64,000 bases of DNA from Prochlorococcus marinus CUG1417 (GTDB lineage: Bacteria > Cyanobacteriota > Cyanobacteriia > PCC-6307 > Cyanobiaceae), in contig NZ_JAAORN010000001.1 of assembly GCF_017695975.1 (NCBI RefSeq), positions 310,001 through 374,000 of the forward strand, in the 5' to 3' direction. Under the pieces are notes generated by a model. It made no database searches, had not been told where the DNA came from, and saw only the letters and a program-made list of their open reading frames with translations. This document shows, piece by piece, positions 49,334 to 58,515 of the stretch; positions within the stretch are counted from its first letter, which is position 1; each line of letters starts with the position of its first letter. The position numbers were made by a program, and so were the translations under genes.

Positions 49334-49881
49334 AACGCATATTATTAATACCACTTTTGTTAGGTTTTACTTCTCCAGTAATAGCTAAAGAAATTTGTAC
49401 TCTTACAAGTGAAGTTGAACCAGATGTAACTATAACTTTGAAATATACTGGTTCCGCCGGTGGGATAGGAACTCTAAATTATAAAAATAAACCTTCATTA
49501 GGTTTCTATGTGGGTATCTGGAATGGATATGGAGGTCAGTATTACAATGCAAGATCATATTCACCTGAATTGTTAAACGAAGAAAAAACCTATCAGGAAA
49601 GAACAAAAAATACAAAAGAAATAGGTACAGGACATTTTATGAATTTTGTTGGCAATCAAATAGCAAGAGCGACTTCAAAAGAAGATAGAAAATCTGGAAA
49701 ATTTAGGGCATTGATGCCGCAACTTTCTCAAAATTATTACTACTCAATTCCTTTTACAGAGAAGGGACAATATGGTAGACAGAAATTATCAAAAGAAATG
49801 AAAACTATTATTGATGCATCAGAAGGGTTCTTTGTTGATTCAGGTGGATGCAGAAAGTTTTTTCCTTATGGATGGGATTAG
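49330..49881 (+). CDS. Exported hypothetical protein
   Basis: 183 residues with signal peptide (MKRILLIPLLLGFTSPVIAK). The mature part has two cysteines and many aromatic and glycine residues (GYGGQYYNARSYSPELLNEE; PFTEKGQYGRQK). It starts within the previous gene's stop (ATGA). A secreted, probably beta-rich protein of unknown role. Confidence 0.55.
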   Translation: MKRILLIPLLLGFTSPVIAKEICTLTSEVEPDVTITLKYTGSAGGIGTLNYKNKPSLGFYVGIWNGYGGQYYNARSYSPELLNEEKTYQERTKNTKEIGTGHFMNFVGNQIARATSKEDRKSGKFRALMPQLSQNYYYSIPFTEKGQYGRQKLSKEMKTIIDASEGFFVDSGGCRKFFPYGWD

Positions 49882-50125
49882 ATAAGGGAATTTTATTTTA
49901 AATATTTTGTCTAGTTCTTTATAGTCATTTTCGTAATACAAATATACTTCTTGCGAAGCGTTATTTCATTTGGCAATATTAGTAACCGACTCCAAAATTG
50001 GCACATCCGACTTGGATGTTCCCATTAATGGCCAGATAGAACTGAAGGAATAAAAGTCAGGGATTTTCTAATATTTTTCTTTCGGTTCAGCTGTTAAAAA
50101 GCTCCTACACACATACTGATAGACA
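49882..50125. other. Intergenic stretch at left edge of the integrase-associated element
   Basis: No gene, tRNA fragment or repeat is visible. The base composition changes here from AT-rich to GC-richer at about 50.1 kb, so it is a candidate boundary. Confidence 0.4.
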
Positions 50126-50908
50126 ATGAAAATTATTAAGAGACTCAGGTCGCTGCCGGGCGATTCTCTGGGCGTTATACGCCGCACTCCGCCACTTGTT
50201 TTCGCAATGGCTGTCTTATCTCTCGGAGGATTTATAGGTGCCTCTACGGTCCTTGTAAGAGGGTTCAGAACCGTTGAGAATACTATCACTGTTACCGGTG
50301 CAAGTACTGAAAGTTTCGAGAGTGATATTGCAAAATGGTCAGTCCAGGTAAAGACCTCAGGTCAAACCCAGATTGACTCATTTACCAAGCATAAAGAGTC
50401 AATGGAAAAGACAATGAATTTCCTTAAAGCCAATGGAATTGAGGACAGTGTAAAGCAGGATGTTTATCTTGGACCTGCGAGTATCAGCGAATATAAAACC
50501 AAGCATCCAAAGACCAATGAAATCATTAGAACTGAATGGATTACTTATCAGAATATTGAGATTGAAAGTAGGGATGTTTATAACATCCAGAAGACTCATA
50601 GTCAGATAACAGAATTGCTTGGGAAAGGGGTAAGGGTGAAACCAAGCCGCCCTGAATTCACCTATTCAAAGCTGGCTGATAAACGAGTTGATATGCTTGC
50701 TAAGGCAGCAAAGGATGCAAGAGTTAGGGCTGAAGCTATCGCTCTTGAGGCGGGATCTGAAGTGGGTGGTTTAAAGAGAGTGAATACTGGAGTTTTTCAG
50801 ATAACAGTACCGAATTCCACCAAGGTAAGTAGTTGGGGTTCTTATGACACTTCAACTATCAAGAAAGACATCACTGCGGTTATGGGAGTGACTTTCGCAG
50901 TTAAGTAG
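50126..50908 (+). CDS. SIMPL-domain (DUF541) protein
   Basis: 260 residues with an N-terminal transmembrane helix (PLVFAMAVLSLGGFIGASTV) and a SIMPL/DUF541 domain. The domain has ENTITVTGASTESFESDIAK, WSVQVKTSGQTQIDSFTKHK and DKRVDMLAKAAKDARVRAEA. Family members are periplasmic or outer-membrane-associated and of uncertain function. Codons are much richer in G and C than in neighbouring genes (for example the CGG- and CTG-containing start), pointing to transfer from another marine picocyanobacterium. Confidence 0.85.
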   Translation: MKIIKRLRSLPGDSLGVIRRTPPLVFAMAVLSLGGFIGASTVLVRGFRTVENTITVTGASTESFESDIAKWSVQVKTSGQTQIDSFTKHKESMEKTMNFLKANGIEDSVKQDVYLGPASISEYKTKHPKTNEIIRTEWITYQNIEIESRDVYNIQKTHSQITELLGKGVRVKPSRPEFTYSKLADKRVDMLAKAAKDARVRAEAIALEAGSEVGGLKRVNTGVFQITVPNSTKVSSWGSYDTSTIKKDITAVMGVTFAVK

Positions 50909-50912
50909 ATAC

Positions 50913-51008
50913 TCAGGTAGTCTGTTTTTTGCCTCTCAGAATCATCAGCAAAGGCAGACCAATAAGCATCAGACTCCCATCAATTAATAAAAAAGTATTC
51001 AGACTCAT
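50913..51008 (-). CDS. Very small membrane protein
   Basis: 31 residues: MSLNTFLLIDGSLMLIGLPL then LMILRGKKQTT. One hydrophobic helix and basic tail. Its ATG overlaps the TGA of the upstream gene (ATGA), supporting translation. Confidence 0.5.
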   Translation of the reverse strand: MSLNTFLLIDGSLMLIGLPLLMILRGKKQTT

Positions 51009-51208
51009 TTATCCATTCCTTCGGGGGTATCCCAATTAAGGGGTATCCCTTTTTTAACTGGTTCTTTTTTCATATCATCCATCTCTTTTCTGATTTTGTT
51101 GTAGTAGGCCAACTCCTCTGGATCATCAGAACCAAGACCATAATTCATGGTCGCTGCGAGATAAATTCTGTGCATACGGTATGACGATAGTGGCATTACT
51201 GAAGACAA
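51005..51208 (-). CDS. Small hypothetical protein
   Basis: 67 residues: MSSVMPLSSYRMHRIYLAAT, NYGLGSDDPEELAYYNKIRK, then a lysine-rich part ending NWDTPEGMDK. GC-richer than the core genome, like the SIMPL gene, with which it converges. Not recognised. Confidence 0.55.
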   Translation of the reverse strand: MSSVMPLSSYRMHRIYLAATMNYGLGSDDPEELAYYNKIRKEMDDMKKEPVKKGIPLNWDTPEGMDK

Positions 51209-51513
51209 TCTCCATTAAATATATATGAATTAAAGGCAAAATGCTGACCTCTGAGATCTCAGTAATTGCAGTGTTTTATCCAACCCCACCATTAAACACA
51301 GGGAGAAGGGGTAATAAGACAATAAATTGAGTGGGGACTACTTACTGGATATGTGTACATCATCATTGTAAGTACTGAAAATAAACAACTCTAAACAACA
51401 ACTAAACTACTTATATCTGATACGTGGGTATGTGTGTAAACACATAATGCACGTACTGTATATAGGTACCTATAGGGTGATGGTGAGTATATTCTTTAAA
51501 ACTGATTGGTTAG
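51209..51513. promoter_or_regulatory. Palindrome-rich intergenic region upstream of the defense operon
   Basis: About 305 bp without a gene. It holds CTGAGATCTCAG (51251-51262, perfect 12-bp palindrome), TATGTG/CACATA arms (51429-51446, spacer TGTAAA) and TATAGGTACCTATA (51461-51474, perfect 14-bp palindrome). The last lies 40 bp before the vsr ATG. It is a plausible operator and promoter region for the operon. Confidence 0.5.
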
Positions 51514-51930
51514 ATGAGTAGTGAAGTAATACATAAGGTGAGTGAGCAGAGATCAAGGAATATGTCTGCCATTAAATCAAAGAATACAAAGCCTGAAATA
51601 AAGGTAAGAAAAGTTCTACATTCTATGGGATATAGATTCAGACTTCATTCAAAAGATTTACCGGGGTCTCCAGATATTGTTCTCCCAAAATATAAAACTG
51701 TTATCTTTGTCCACGGATGTTTCTGGCATAGGCATGAGAATTGCAAGTATGCTTCCACTCCAAAAACAAGGCAGGAATTCTGGAACAAAAAATTCACAGA
51801 AAATATAAAAAGGGATTTAGAAATTCAGGATAAAATAAAAAATCTTGATTGGAGATCTGTTGTTATCTGGGAATGTGAAACAAAAAATATAGAAAATTTA
51901 AGAGAAAAAATAATTGATGTTTTTAGTTAA
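51514..51930 (+). CDS. vsr: Very short patch repair endonuclease (Vsr)
   Basis: Vsr nicks next to the T of T:G mismatches that arise by deamination of 5-methylcytosine. The 138 residues show RSRNMSAIKSKNTKPEIKVR, HSMGYRFRLHSKDLPGSPDI (catalytic Asp in PDI) and FVHGCFWHRHENC (zinc-site Cys and His). Full length and intact. It sits directly upstream of a cytosine methyltransferase, the usual partner, and is the first gene of the defense operon. Confidence 0.95.
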   Translation: MSSEVIHKVSEQRSRNMSAIKSKNTKPEIKVRKVLHSMGYRFRLHSKDLPGSPDIVLPKYKTVIFVHGCFWHRHENCKYASTPKTRQEFWNKKFTENIKRDLEIQDKIKNLDWRSVVIWECETKNIENLREKIIDVFS

Positions 51931-52020
51931 TAAATTGGTTGACTTTATAAATCTCGGTGCCATATTAAATAAGAATTTAAGAGAAGAAAGATTCAAAAAT
52001 CTCAAGTTAGCAAATTAAAT

Positions 52021-53094
52021 ATTTTACAAAAGCAGTTTGATTTTATTGATCTCTTTGCAGGCATAGGTGGCTTTAGAAAAGGTTTTGAATCAATAGGTGG
52101 AAATTGTGTTTTTACGAGTGAAATAGATAAATTTGCTCAAGAAACTTATAAAGCTAATTTTCAGACAGAACATAAATTTGCTGGAGATATTAGAGATGTG
52201 GATACAAAATTAATACCAAGTCATGATGTTTTACTTGCGGGATTTCCATGCCAGCCTTTTAGTCTTGCAGGCGTAAGTAAAAAAAATTCACTTGGTAAAT
52301 CTCATGGCTTTGATTGTCAGATCCAAGGGACTTTATTTTTCGAAATAGCAAGAATTCTCGAGCACCATAGACCCAAAGCGTTTCTTCTAGAAAACGTAAA
52401 AAATCTTAAAAGTCATGATAAAGGTCAGACCTTTAAAACTATTCTTGATGTATTAAAAAATAAGCTTGGTTATAAAGTTCAATATCGTGTAATAAATGCA
52501 AAATCTTTCGTCCCTCAAAATAGACAGAGAATTTATATAGTCGGTTTTAGAGAAGAAAATAATTTTAATTTTGATGATTTAATTATTCCGGATATATTAG
52601 ATGGTCCAACATTATCTTCAGTACTTCATCCAGAAGATGGATCCGAAACTTTAGAAGAACCATATACTATTCCTCATCTTTCAAAAGTAAATGAGAAATA
52701 CACCATCACTAATAAATTATGGGACTATCTCAGAATGTATGAAAAAAAGCATAGAGCAAAAGGAAATGGATTTGGTTTTGGATTATGTAAACGCGAAGAT
52801 GTTGCTAGAACTTTATCTGCCAGGTACCACAAAGATGGTGCTGAGATATTGATATATCAGGGAGATAAAAAGAATCCAAGAAGACTAACTCCAAGAGAAT
52901 GCTCAAGGTTGATGGGGTTTGATAAAACTGGAGAGTCAAATTTTATAATTCCAGTTTCTGATTCTCAGGCGTATAGACAATTTGGTAATTCAGTAGTTGT
53001 TCCTGTTATTGAGGAAATTGCAAAAGCTATGAGTGGATATATCAATCAAAAAGATATTATGAAAGAAAAAATCAAATTACCAATCTGTGCTTAA
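52021..53094 (+). CDS. DNA (cytosine-5) methyltransferase
   Basis: About 357 residues with all C5-methylase motifs: [13 protein letters not shown] (52039-52074), [21 protein letters not shown] with the catalytic Cys codon at 52249-52251, [55 protein letters not shown]. It marks host DNA against the operon's effectors. Specificity cannot be read from sequence. The reading frame is open from 51973 but has no ATG, GTG or TTG before motif I. I take ATT 52021 as a possible start; ATT 51991 or a frameshift from a TTG frame at 51935 are alternatives. A caller using only ATG/GTG/TTG would begin at GTG 52198 and lose motif I. Confidence 0.88.
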   Translation: MLQKQFDFIDLFAGIGGFRKGFESIGGNCVFTSEIDKFAQETYKANFQTEHKFAGDIRDVDTKLIPSHDVLLAGFPCQPFSLAGVSKKNSLGKSHGFDCQIQGTLFFEIARILEHHRPKAFLLENVKNLKSHDKGQTFKTILDVLKNKLGYKVQYRVINAKSFVPQNRQRIYIVGFREENNFNFDDLIIPDILDGPTLSSVLHPEDGSETLEEPYTIPHLSKVNEKYTITNKLWDYLRMYEKKHRAKGNGFGFGLCKREDVARTLSARYHKDGAEILIYQGDKKNPRRLTPRECSRLMGFDKTGESNFIIPVSDSQAYRQFGNSVVVPVIEEIAKAMSGYINQKDIMKEKIKLPICA

Positions 53095-53192
53095 AAAAAT
53101 AGATTTGTTAGAGGTAGAACAAATAATACAAAATGATTTTTAAAAATAGAGTAGTATTTTCCAAATTTATATGATTATTTTCTTAGCAATAT

Positions 53193-54617
53193 ATGGGTGT
53201 TGAACCAGAGTATATTGATGCATCTCCCTCCGCTGCTTACCTTATGGAAAGTATCAGAGATTTTGGATATACCATTGAAACTGCGATTGCTGATTTAGTT
53301 GATAATTCAATATCTGCAGAGGCATCAAATATAGAAATTAGTTTGGATAATGATGAAAATCAAAACCCAATGCTATCAATTGAGGATGATGGCATTGGAA
53401 TGAATAAAGTTGAATTATTACAAGCAATGAAACTTTGCTCCAAGGATAGGCATCAGGCAAGAAGCAAAAATGATCTTGGAAGATTTGGAATGGGTCTTAA
53501 AACCGCTTCATTATCTCAATGTAGACAATTAACAGTTGAGACAAATATGGATAATAAATCAACATCAATGACTTGGGATCTTGATGATGTTTTGAAGAGA
53601 GATGATTGGAAAGTAAAAAACAATATTATTGAAACTAGGAAACCAGGTACAAAAGTTATTTGGAAAAAAATTGATAGAGTAAATTTAGAAATAGATACAC
53701 CATCAACTAATGCAACTATAAAAAATATTAGAGATCATCTTGGGCTTGTTTTTCATAGATATATAGATACTAAAAATGATGAGAAAAAAAATATAAAATT
53801 AAAGTTTAATGGTATTGATATTGATCCATTTAATCCGTTCAATGAAAAAAATTTTGCAACTATTAAACATGAACCTTTTGAACATCAATATCAGGATTCA
53901 ACAATTAGAATTCAATCATATATTTTGCCGCATAAAACAAAAGTCAATTTAGAGGAGTGGGAAAAATATGAGGGAAAGGGCGGATATACAAAAAATCAAG
54001 GATTTTATGTTTACAGAGAGGGACGTTTGATAATAAATGGAACTTGGTTTGGGCTTTTAAAGAAAACAGAATATACAAAATTTTGCAGAGTAAAGATTGA
54101 TATTACAAATGAAAAAGATACTGATTGGAAAATTGATATAAAAAAAAGTAATGCATCTCCTCCAAAAGAAATTAGAGAAATGCTAGATAATTATCTTTCT
54201 AAACTTGAGAAAGCTGGAGTAAAAGTATATACAAGAAAACCAGTTTCAATATATGAAAATAATCATTTAGATTTATGGAAAAAAATGAGTAAAGATTCTC
54301 AAAGTTATTATGCGATAAATAAAAATAATCCCATAATTAAAAAATTTATAAACAACTCAAAAGATAATTTAGATTTACTGAAATTGATAGAAAATACACT
54401 TCCTTATCAAGAGATTTTTAGATTAATGAGTGATGGCAAAGAAATGATGATTACATGGGAAGATGATGAAGATGAATCAATTAAATTGATAAAAAAATAT
54501 ATCTTAGATTTAAAAGAAAGTAATATAGAAAAATTAATTATTGTAGGCTTAGTTCAAAAGTTTTTGCAGAATAGTGTTTTATCACTTACCACAGAACAAA
54601 TAATAGAGATGTTATGA
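53193..54617 (+). CDS. MORC/MutL-like GHKL ATPase
   Basis: 474 residues with a GHKL (gyrase, Hsp90, histidine kinase, MutL) ATPase domain at the N-terminus: ADLVDNSISA (N box, Asn38), DDGIGM (G1, 65-70) and GRFGMGLK (G2, 96-103). The rest is an S5-like transducer domain, then a poorly conserved C-terminus. MORC-like ATPases act as DNA-loop or gate clamps and occur in prokaryotic restriction-type operons. Overlaps the Z1 gene by 4 bases (ATGA). Follows the methylase gene by 98 bp. Confidence 0.88.
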   Translation: MGVEPEYIDASPSAAYLMESIRDFGYTIETAIADLVDNSISAEASNIEISLDNDENQNPMLSIEDDGIGMNKVELLQAMKLCSKDRHQARSKNDLGRFGMGLKTASLSQCRQLTVETNMDNKSTSMTWDLDDVLKRDDWKVKNNIIETRKPGTKVIWKKIDRVNLEIDTPSTNATIKNIRDHLGLVFHRYIDTKNDEKKNIKLKFNGIDIDPFNPFNEKNFATIKHEPFEHQYQDSTIRIQSYILPHKTKVNLEEWEKYEGKGGYTKNQGFYVYREGRLIINGTWFGLLKKTEYTKFCRVKIDITNEKDTDWKIDIKKSNASPPKEIREMLDNYLSKLEKAGVKVYTRKPVSIYENNHLDLWKKMSKDSQSYYAINKNNPIIKKFINNSKDNLDLLKLIENTLPYQEIFRLMSDGKEMMITWEDDEDESIKLIKKYILDLKESNIEKLIIVGLVQKFLQNSVLSLTTEQIIEML

Positions 54618-57481
54618 ATCAAGAAAATATAGATTTGGCGATTAAAAATGTTCAATCATTTATTCTTCAAAACCATAGGGATTTAAGTGGTGGAGAAAAA
54701 TTAACTAAAATTGTAATTGAAAGGATAGAAAAATCTGAAGAATATTTTCAAGATATAGCTACTGATGAACAAAGAGAATTCATAATTAAAAAAGTTTTCT
54801 CAAATTTGAGTAGAACAATGGAGGATGGGGTAACTCTTATAGATAATGATTCATTTGAACCTTGGTATAGAGATATTAAAGGAGAAATTAAAAGTATATA
54901 TTGGGAAGATTATAAGAGACATTTAAAAGTTAATGAAGATTGGCCTGACACAGATAATGGTCCAATTAACGGTCTAGATAGAAGTACAGATTCAATTCTT
55001 GAGAATTGTGCTGACCCAAGTAAAAAAAATATTTCAAGAAAAGGAATGGTTGTTGGAAATGTCCAATCTGGTAAAACAGCAAATTATTTAGGCTTAATAT
55101 GCAAGGCTGCAGATGCACAATATAAAGTAATAATTGTAGTTGCTGGTATGTTAGAAGATTTAAGAAAGCAGACTCAAATACGATTAGAAGAAGGTTTAGT
55201 AGGAGTTAATGAATTAACAGGACAAAAAGTTGGATGCGGAAATTTATCATCAAGAAATGAGAAAAATAAACCAGTATGTGTAACAGATAGAGAAAGGGAT
55301 TTTACAGCAAATAACACAGACTCAAATTTAATAAATATTACTAATACTGCTCCCTATGTAATAGTGGTTAAGAAAAATTCCAAAACGTTAAAACATCTGA
55401 ATAATTGGCTAAATAAACTCAGAAGAAATTTTGATGATAAAAAAATCCCTGTTCCAATGCTTTTGATTGATGATGAGGCAGATAATGCTTCAATCGATGT
55501 CAGAAATAGAAGACGAAAAGCAGCAAAAACAGAAAATGAAAAAGGGGAGCAGACATCTGATAATCCATTCCCTGAAGAAGATGCAAATCAATTTAATGTG
55601 ACTGCAATAAATAGAAATCTCAGGCTAATACTTAAGAAATTTACAACTTGTACTTATGTTGGATATACAGCTACTCCATTCGCAAACATTTTTATAAGTC
55701 CAAAAACTAATGATGATGTTTTAAAAGATGACTTATTTCCAAAAGATTTTATTTCATATTTAGATCCTGCAAATAATTATTTTGGGCCTCAACAAGCCTT
55801 TGTGGAACCTTTTAAGTACAAAAGATTTATAAAACATATCAATGTTGTTGAAACATTAAATGGTAAAGGAATAACAATCCCACATAAAAAAGATTTCATA
55901 TTAGAAAGGGTTCCAAAGTCTCTTCAAGATGCGATTAAAAGTTATATTCTTGCAACAACAATAAGATGGGTTGATGGCTACAAAAATAAACACTCATCAA
56001 TGTTAGTCAATGCTTCATGCTATTCAGATGTGCAGATCTCAATTGCAAACAAAATAGAACGCTACTTAATTAAGATTGCTGATTCATTAAAAGCTTCTGC
56101 AGGATTAGATGATAAAAAAGCTGAAAAAAACTATACCTATTACAGGGAATTAAAAACTTTTTGGAAAGAGAACTTTTTAAAAGATAGACCAAAAATAGTT
56201 TGGGATGATTTAAAGCCGTTAATACACATTGTTGCAAATAAAATTGTCGTTAAAATTGTGAACAAAGAAAAGAAAATATCTTCAAGGTTAGATTACGATC
56301 AATTCCCAAAGGGTAGATTAGTGATCGCTGTTGGAGGATACGCATTATCTAGAGGACTTACTTTAGAGGGACTAATAACTTCTTATTATTTAAGAACATC
56401 TAGAATGTACGATACTATTTTGCAGATGGCTCGCTGGTTTGGATATAGAGATGATTATGAAGAACTATGCAGACTATATATGACTAAGAAATCTGAAGAG
56501 AATTTTACTCATATTTCTAAGGTTATTAATCATTTAAATAATCAAATTAAAATACTTGAAATCCAAAGAAAGACCCCAAAAGATTTTGCGCTTTATGTGA
56601 GAAGTCATCCAGATGCAAAAAGATTAATGGTTACTTCTAGGCCAAAATTAGGCTCGGCCGAATTAGTAAGAATTACGCTTACTTATGCAGGTAAATTAGT
56701 AGGAAATTATTTAATACCCAAAGATATAAATGATATTGAATTTAATAGAAAACAATCGTTTGATTTTATAGAAAAATTATCTAAAAATTATGGTAATAAC
56801 TTATTAGGAGCAAACATAAATAGTGATCTATCGAGTAGATATGCATTTAGGAACATTCCTTTTAGTGAAATATTTGAACTTACTGAAAAGCACATTGTTT
56901 CTTCTGATAATGTTCAAATTGATCTGCCCTCATTTTTAAATTACTTAAAGGAAAGAAAAGATGAACTAAGTAATTGGGATGTGATAATTGACACTAATTC
57001 TAATAAAAAACAAGGTTTTGAAATAGGTGGATTAAATATTAACCCAGCTAATAGACTGACTAGGGTTGATGAAAGATTTATAAGTAATACAAAATCTATA
57101 ACTACTGTAGTGGGTCAAAACAGCACAATATTAAGTAATGATATTGCCAATGTAGCGGCTTCAAAAGAAGAGGTTGAAAAAGCAAAAGAAAAGATAGAAG
57201 AATATAAAGGGAAATTAGGTTTGGCTAAAGCTATTTCATTGGTCACTTCCAGGCCTATTCTTTATATAACAATATATAGAATTAATCTTGAAGAGATTAG
57301 AGAAGATCAAGCATTTTATGATCAGTATAAAGAATTTAAAGACTTCTCTAAAAATTTAGAAGTTTATGCTTCGCTAAGTTATCGCCTCCCAGAGACTGAG
57401 CTTAAAGAGGAACCAAAAGAAGTTTGGAGGAATGCAGATATTGATACTATTGATGAAGATTATGATGATGGTGATGATTAA
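54614..57481 (+). CDS. Z1-domain SF2-like ATPase/helicase
   Basis: 955 residues. Motifs: VVGNVQSGKTANYLGLI (Walker A, 148-155), LLIDDEADNASID (Walker B, about 286-298), TYVGYTATPFANIFI and GGYALSRGLTLEGLITSYYL (motifs V-VI region, about 574), then the conserved MARWFGYR. This is the Z1 domain plus its helicase-like core, found with MORC ATPases and AIPR proteins. Probable ATP-driven DNA or RNA translocase for the effector complex. It overlaps both neighbours (4 bases before; the last base shared with the next ATG, TAATG). Confidence 0.92.
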   Translation: MNQENIDLAIKNVQSFILQNHRDLSGGEKLTKIVIERIEKSEEYFQDIATDEQREFIIKKVFSNLSRTMEDGVTLIDNDSFEPWYRDIKGEIKSIYWEDYKRHLKVNEDWPDTDNGPINGLDRSTDSILENCADPSKKNISRKGMVVGNVQSGKTANYLGLICKAADAQYKVIIVVAGMLEDLRKQTQIRLEEGLVGVNELTGQKVGCGNLSSRNEKNKPVCVTDRERDFTANNTDSNLINITNTAPYVIVVKKNSKTLKHLNNWLNKLRRNFDDKKIPVPMLLIDDEADNASIDVRNRRRKAAKTENEKGEQTSDNPFPEEDANQFNVTAINRNLRLILKKFTTCTYVGYTATPFANIFISPKTNDDVLKDDLFPKDFISYLDPANNYFGPQQAFVEPFKYKRFIKHINVVETLNGKGITIPHKKDFILERVPKSLQDAIKSYILATTIRWVDGYKNKHSSMLVNASCYSDVQISIANKIERYLIKIADSLKASAGLDDKKAEKNYTYYRELKTFWKENFLKDRPKIVWDDLKPLIHIVANKIVVKIVNKEKKISSRLDYDQFPKGRLVIAVGGYALSRGLTLEGLITSYYLRTSRMYDTILQMARWFGYRDDYEELCRLYMTKKSEENFTHISKVINHLNNQIKILEIQRKTPKDFALYVRSHPDAKRLMVTSRPKLGSAELVRITLTYAGKLVGNYLIPKDINDIEFNRKQSFDFIEKLSKNYGNNLLGANINSDLSSRYAFRNIPFSEIFELTEKHIVSSDNVQIDLPSFLNYLKERKDELSNWDVIIDTNSNKKQGFEIGGLNINPANRLTRVDERFISNTKSITTVVGQNSTILSNDIANVAASKEEVEKAKEKIEEYKGKLGLAKAISLVTSRPILYITIYRINLEEIREDQAFYDQYKEFKDFSKNLEVYASLSYRLPETELKEEPKEVWRNADIDTIDEDYDDGDD

Positions 57482-58515
57482 TGGCAAATGATTTGAGTAA
57501 ACCAAATGAAAATGAGATTGATGATAATTGGATAAGTCTTAGAGCTGCAAAAAATCCGCCTTTAGATGGACTTGAATATAGACCTGTTTATTCAAAAAAA
57601 GGATGGAATATTATTCATTTTAAAGATCATAATGGTGATTATGGAATGAGAATATTTTTTGAAGAATTGGAATTTAATAAATTACAAGAAAAAAAGTTTC
57701 CGGATTGGAATGAAATTAAAATTAAACCTTTAGAAAATAGAAAAAAAGATAAAGGCTATCTAGATATAAGAATCACTAATGCTATCTATCTTGAGCAATT
57801 TGATACTTTTTGCAAAAATATTGTCTCAGGATCTGATATGTGTTCTACCGAAACTGAACTTTTAGAGAATATTTTTAAAAAATGCAATCATTGGAAACTC
57901 TTAATGAAAAACAAGAGAGTTGAAAAACTTAAACCTTTTGAACAACAAGGACTTATTGGAGAATTAACTTTTTTAAAATTATTAATGGAAAAAATTGGAG
58001 TCAGAGATGCTATCGAAGCGTGGAAAGGTCCTGATAAATTAGTAAAGGATTTTCTATTAAGTTCTATTGGCGTTGAGGTAAAAACTAAACAAGGAGGTTT
58101 AAAAGGTCAAGTTCAAATTTCTTCAGAATTTCAACTAAGCAAGGACAATCTTTCAAAATTGTTCTTACTAGTGTTTACTGTGGATAAATCAACTGAAATA
58201 AATCCAAATAGTTTCACCTTAACTGAACAAATTGAGGATATAAAAAATTTTATTATTCAAAAAGATATAAATTCCTTGGATGAATTTTTAGGAAAAGTTT
58301 ATATGAGTAGATATGATGATAAGCATGATTATAAATCTGATTTTTGGTTATTAGTTGATCCATATCAACTTTTTATTGTTAAAGAAAAATCTCCGAGAAT
58401 TTCTCCTGAAAATACAAACTGTAATTTTTTAAGTGAAGTTAAATATAAACTTTCACTTGAAGGCTTGAAAGATAGTTTATTAGAAAATCTGGATGCGATT
58501 TATGATGAATTATGA
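57481..58515 (+). CDS. PD-(D/E)XK family nuclease-like protein (PF14390/DUF4420)
   Basis: 344 residues. The C-terminal half holds a PD-(D/E)XK nuclease pattern: GELTFLKLL (Glu161), DFLLSSIGVEVKTKQ (Asp190, Glu199, Lys201) and QVQISSEFQL. This fits the protein family that regularly accompanies Z1 genes. The catalytic residues look intact, so it is the best candidate for the DNA-cutting subunit. First base shared with the previous stop; overlaps AIPR by 4 bases. Confidence 0.85.
   Translation: MANDLSKPNENEIDDNWISLRAAKNPPLDGLEYRPVYSKKGWNIIHFKDHNGDYGMRIFFEELEFNKLQEKKFPDWNEIKIKPLENRKKDKGYLDIRITNAIYLEQFDTFCKNIVSGSDMCSTETELLENIFKKCNHWKLLMKNKRVEKLKPFEQQGLIGELTFLKLLMEKIGVRDAIEAWKGPDKLVKDFLLSSIGVEVKTKQGGLKGQVQISSEFQLSKDNLSKLFLLVFTVDKSTEINPNSFTLTEQIEDIKNFIIQKDINSLDEFLGKVYMSRYDDKHDYKSDFWLLVDPYQLFIVKEKSPRISPENTNCNFLSEVKYKLSLEGLKDSLLENLDAIYDEL

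Noticed and set aside
51209-51513. Replication or transfer origin
   Set aside because: Palindromes are present but no replication or mobilisation gene is nearby; a regulatory reading is simpler.
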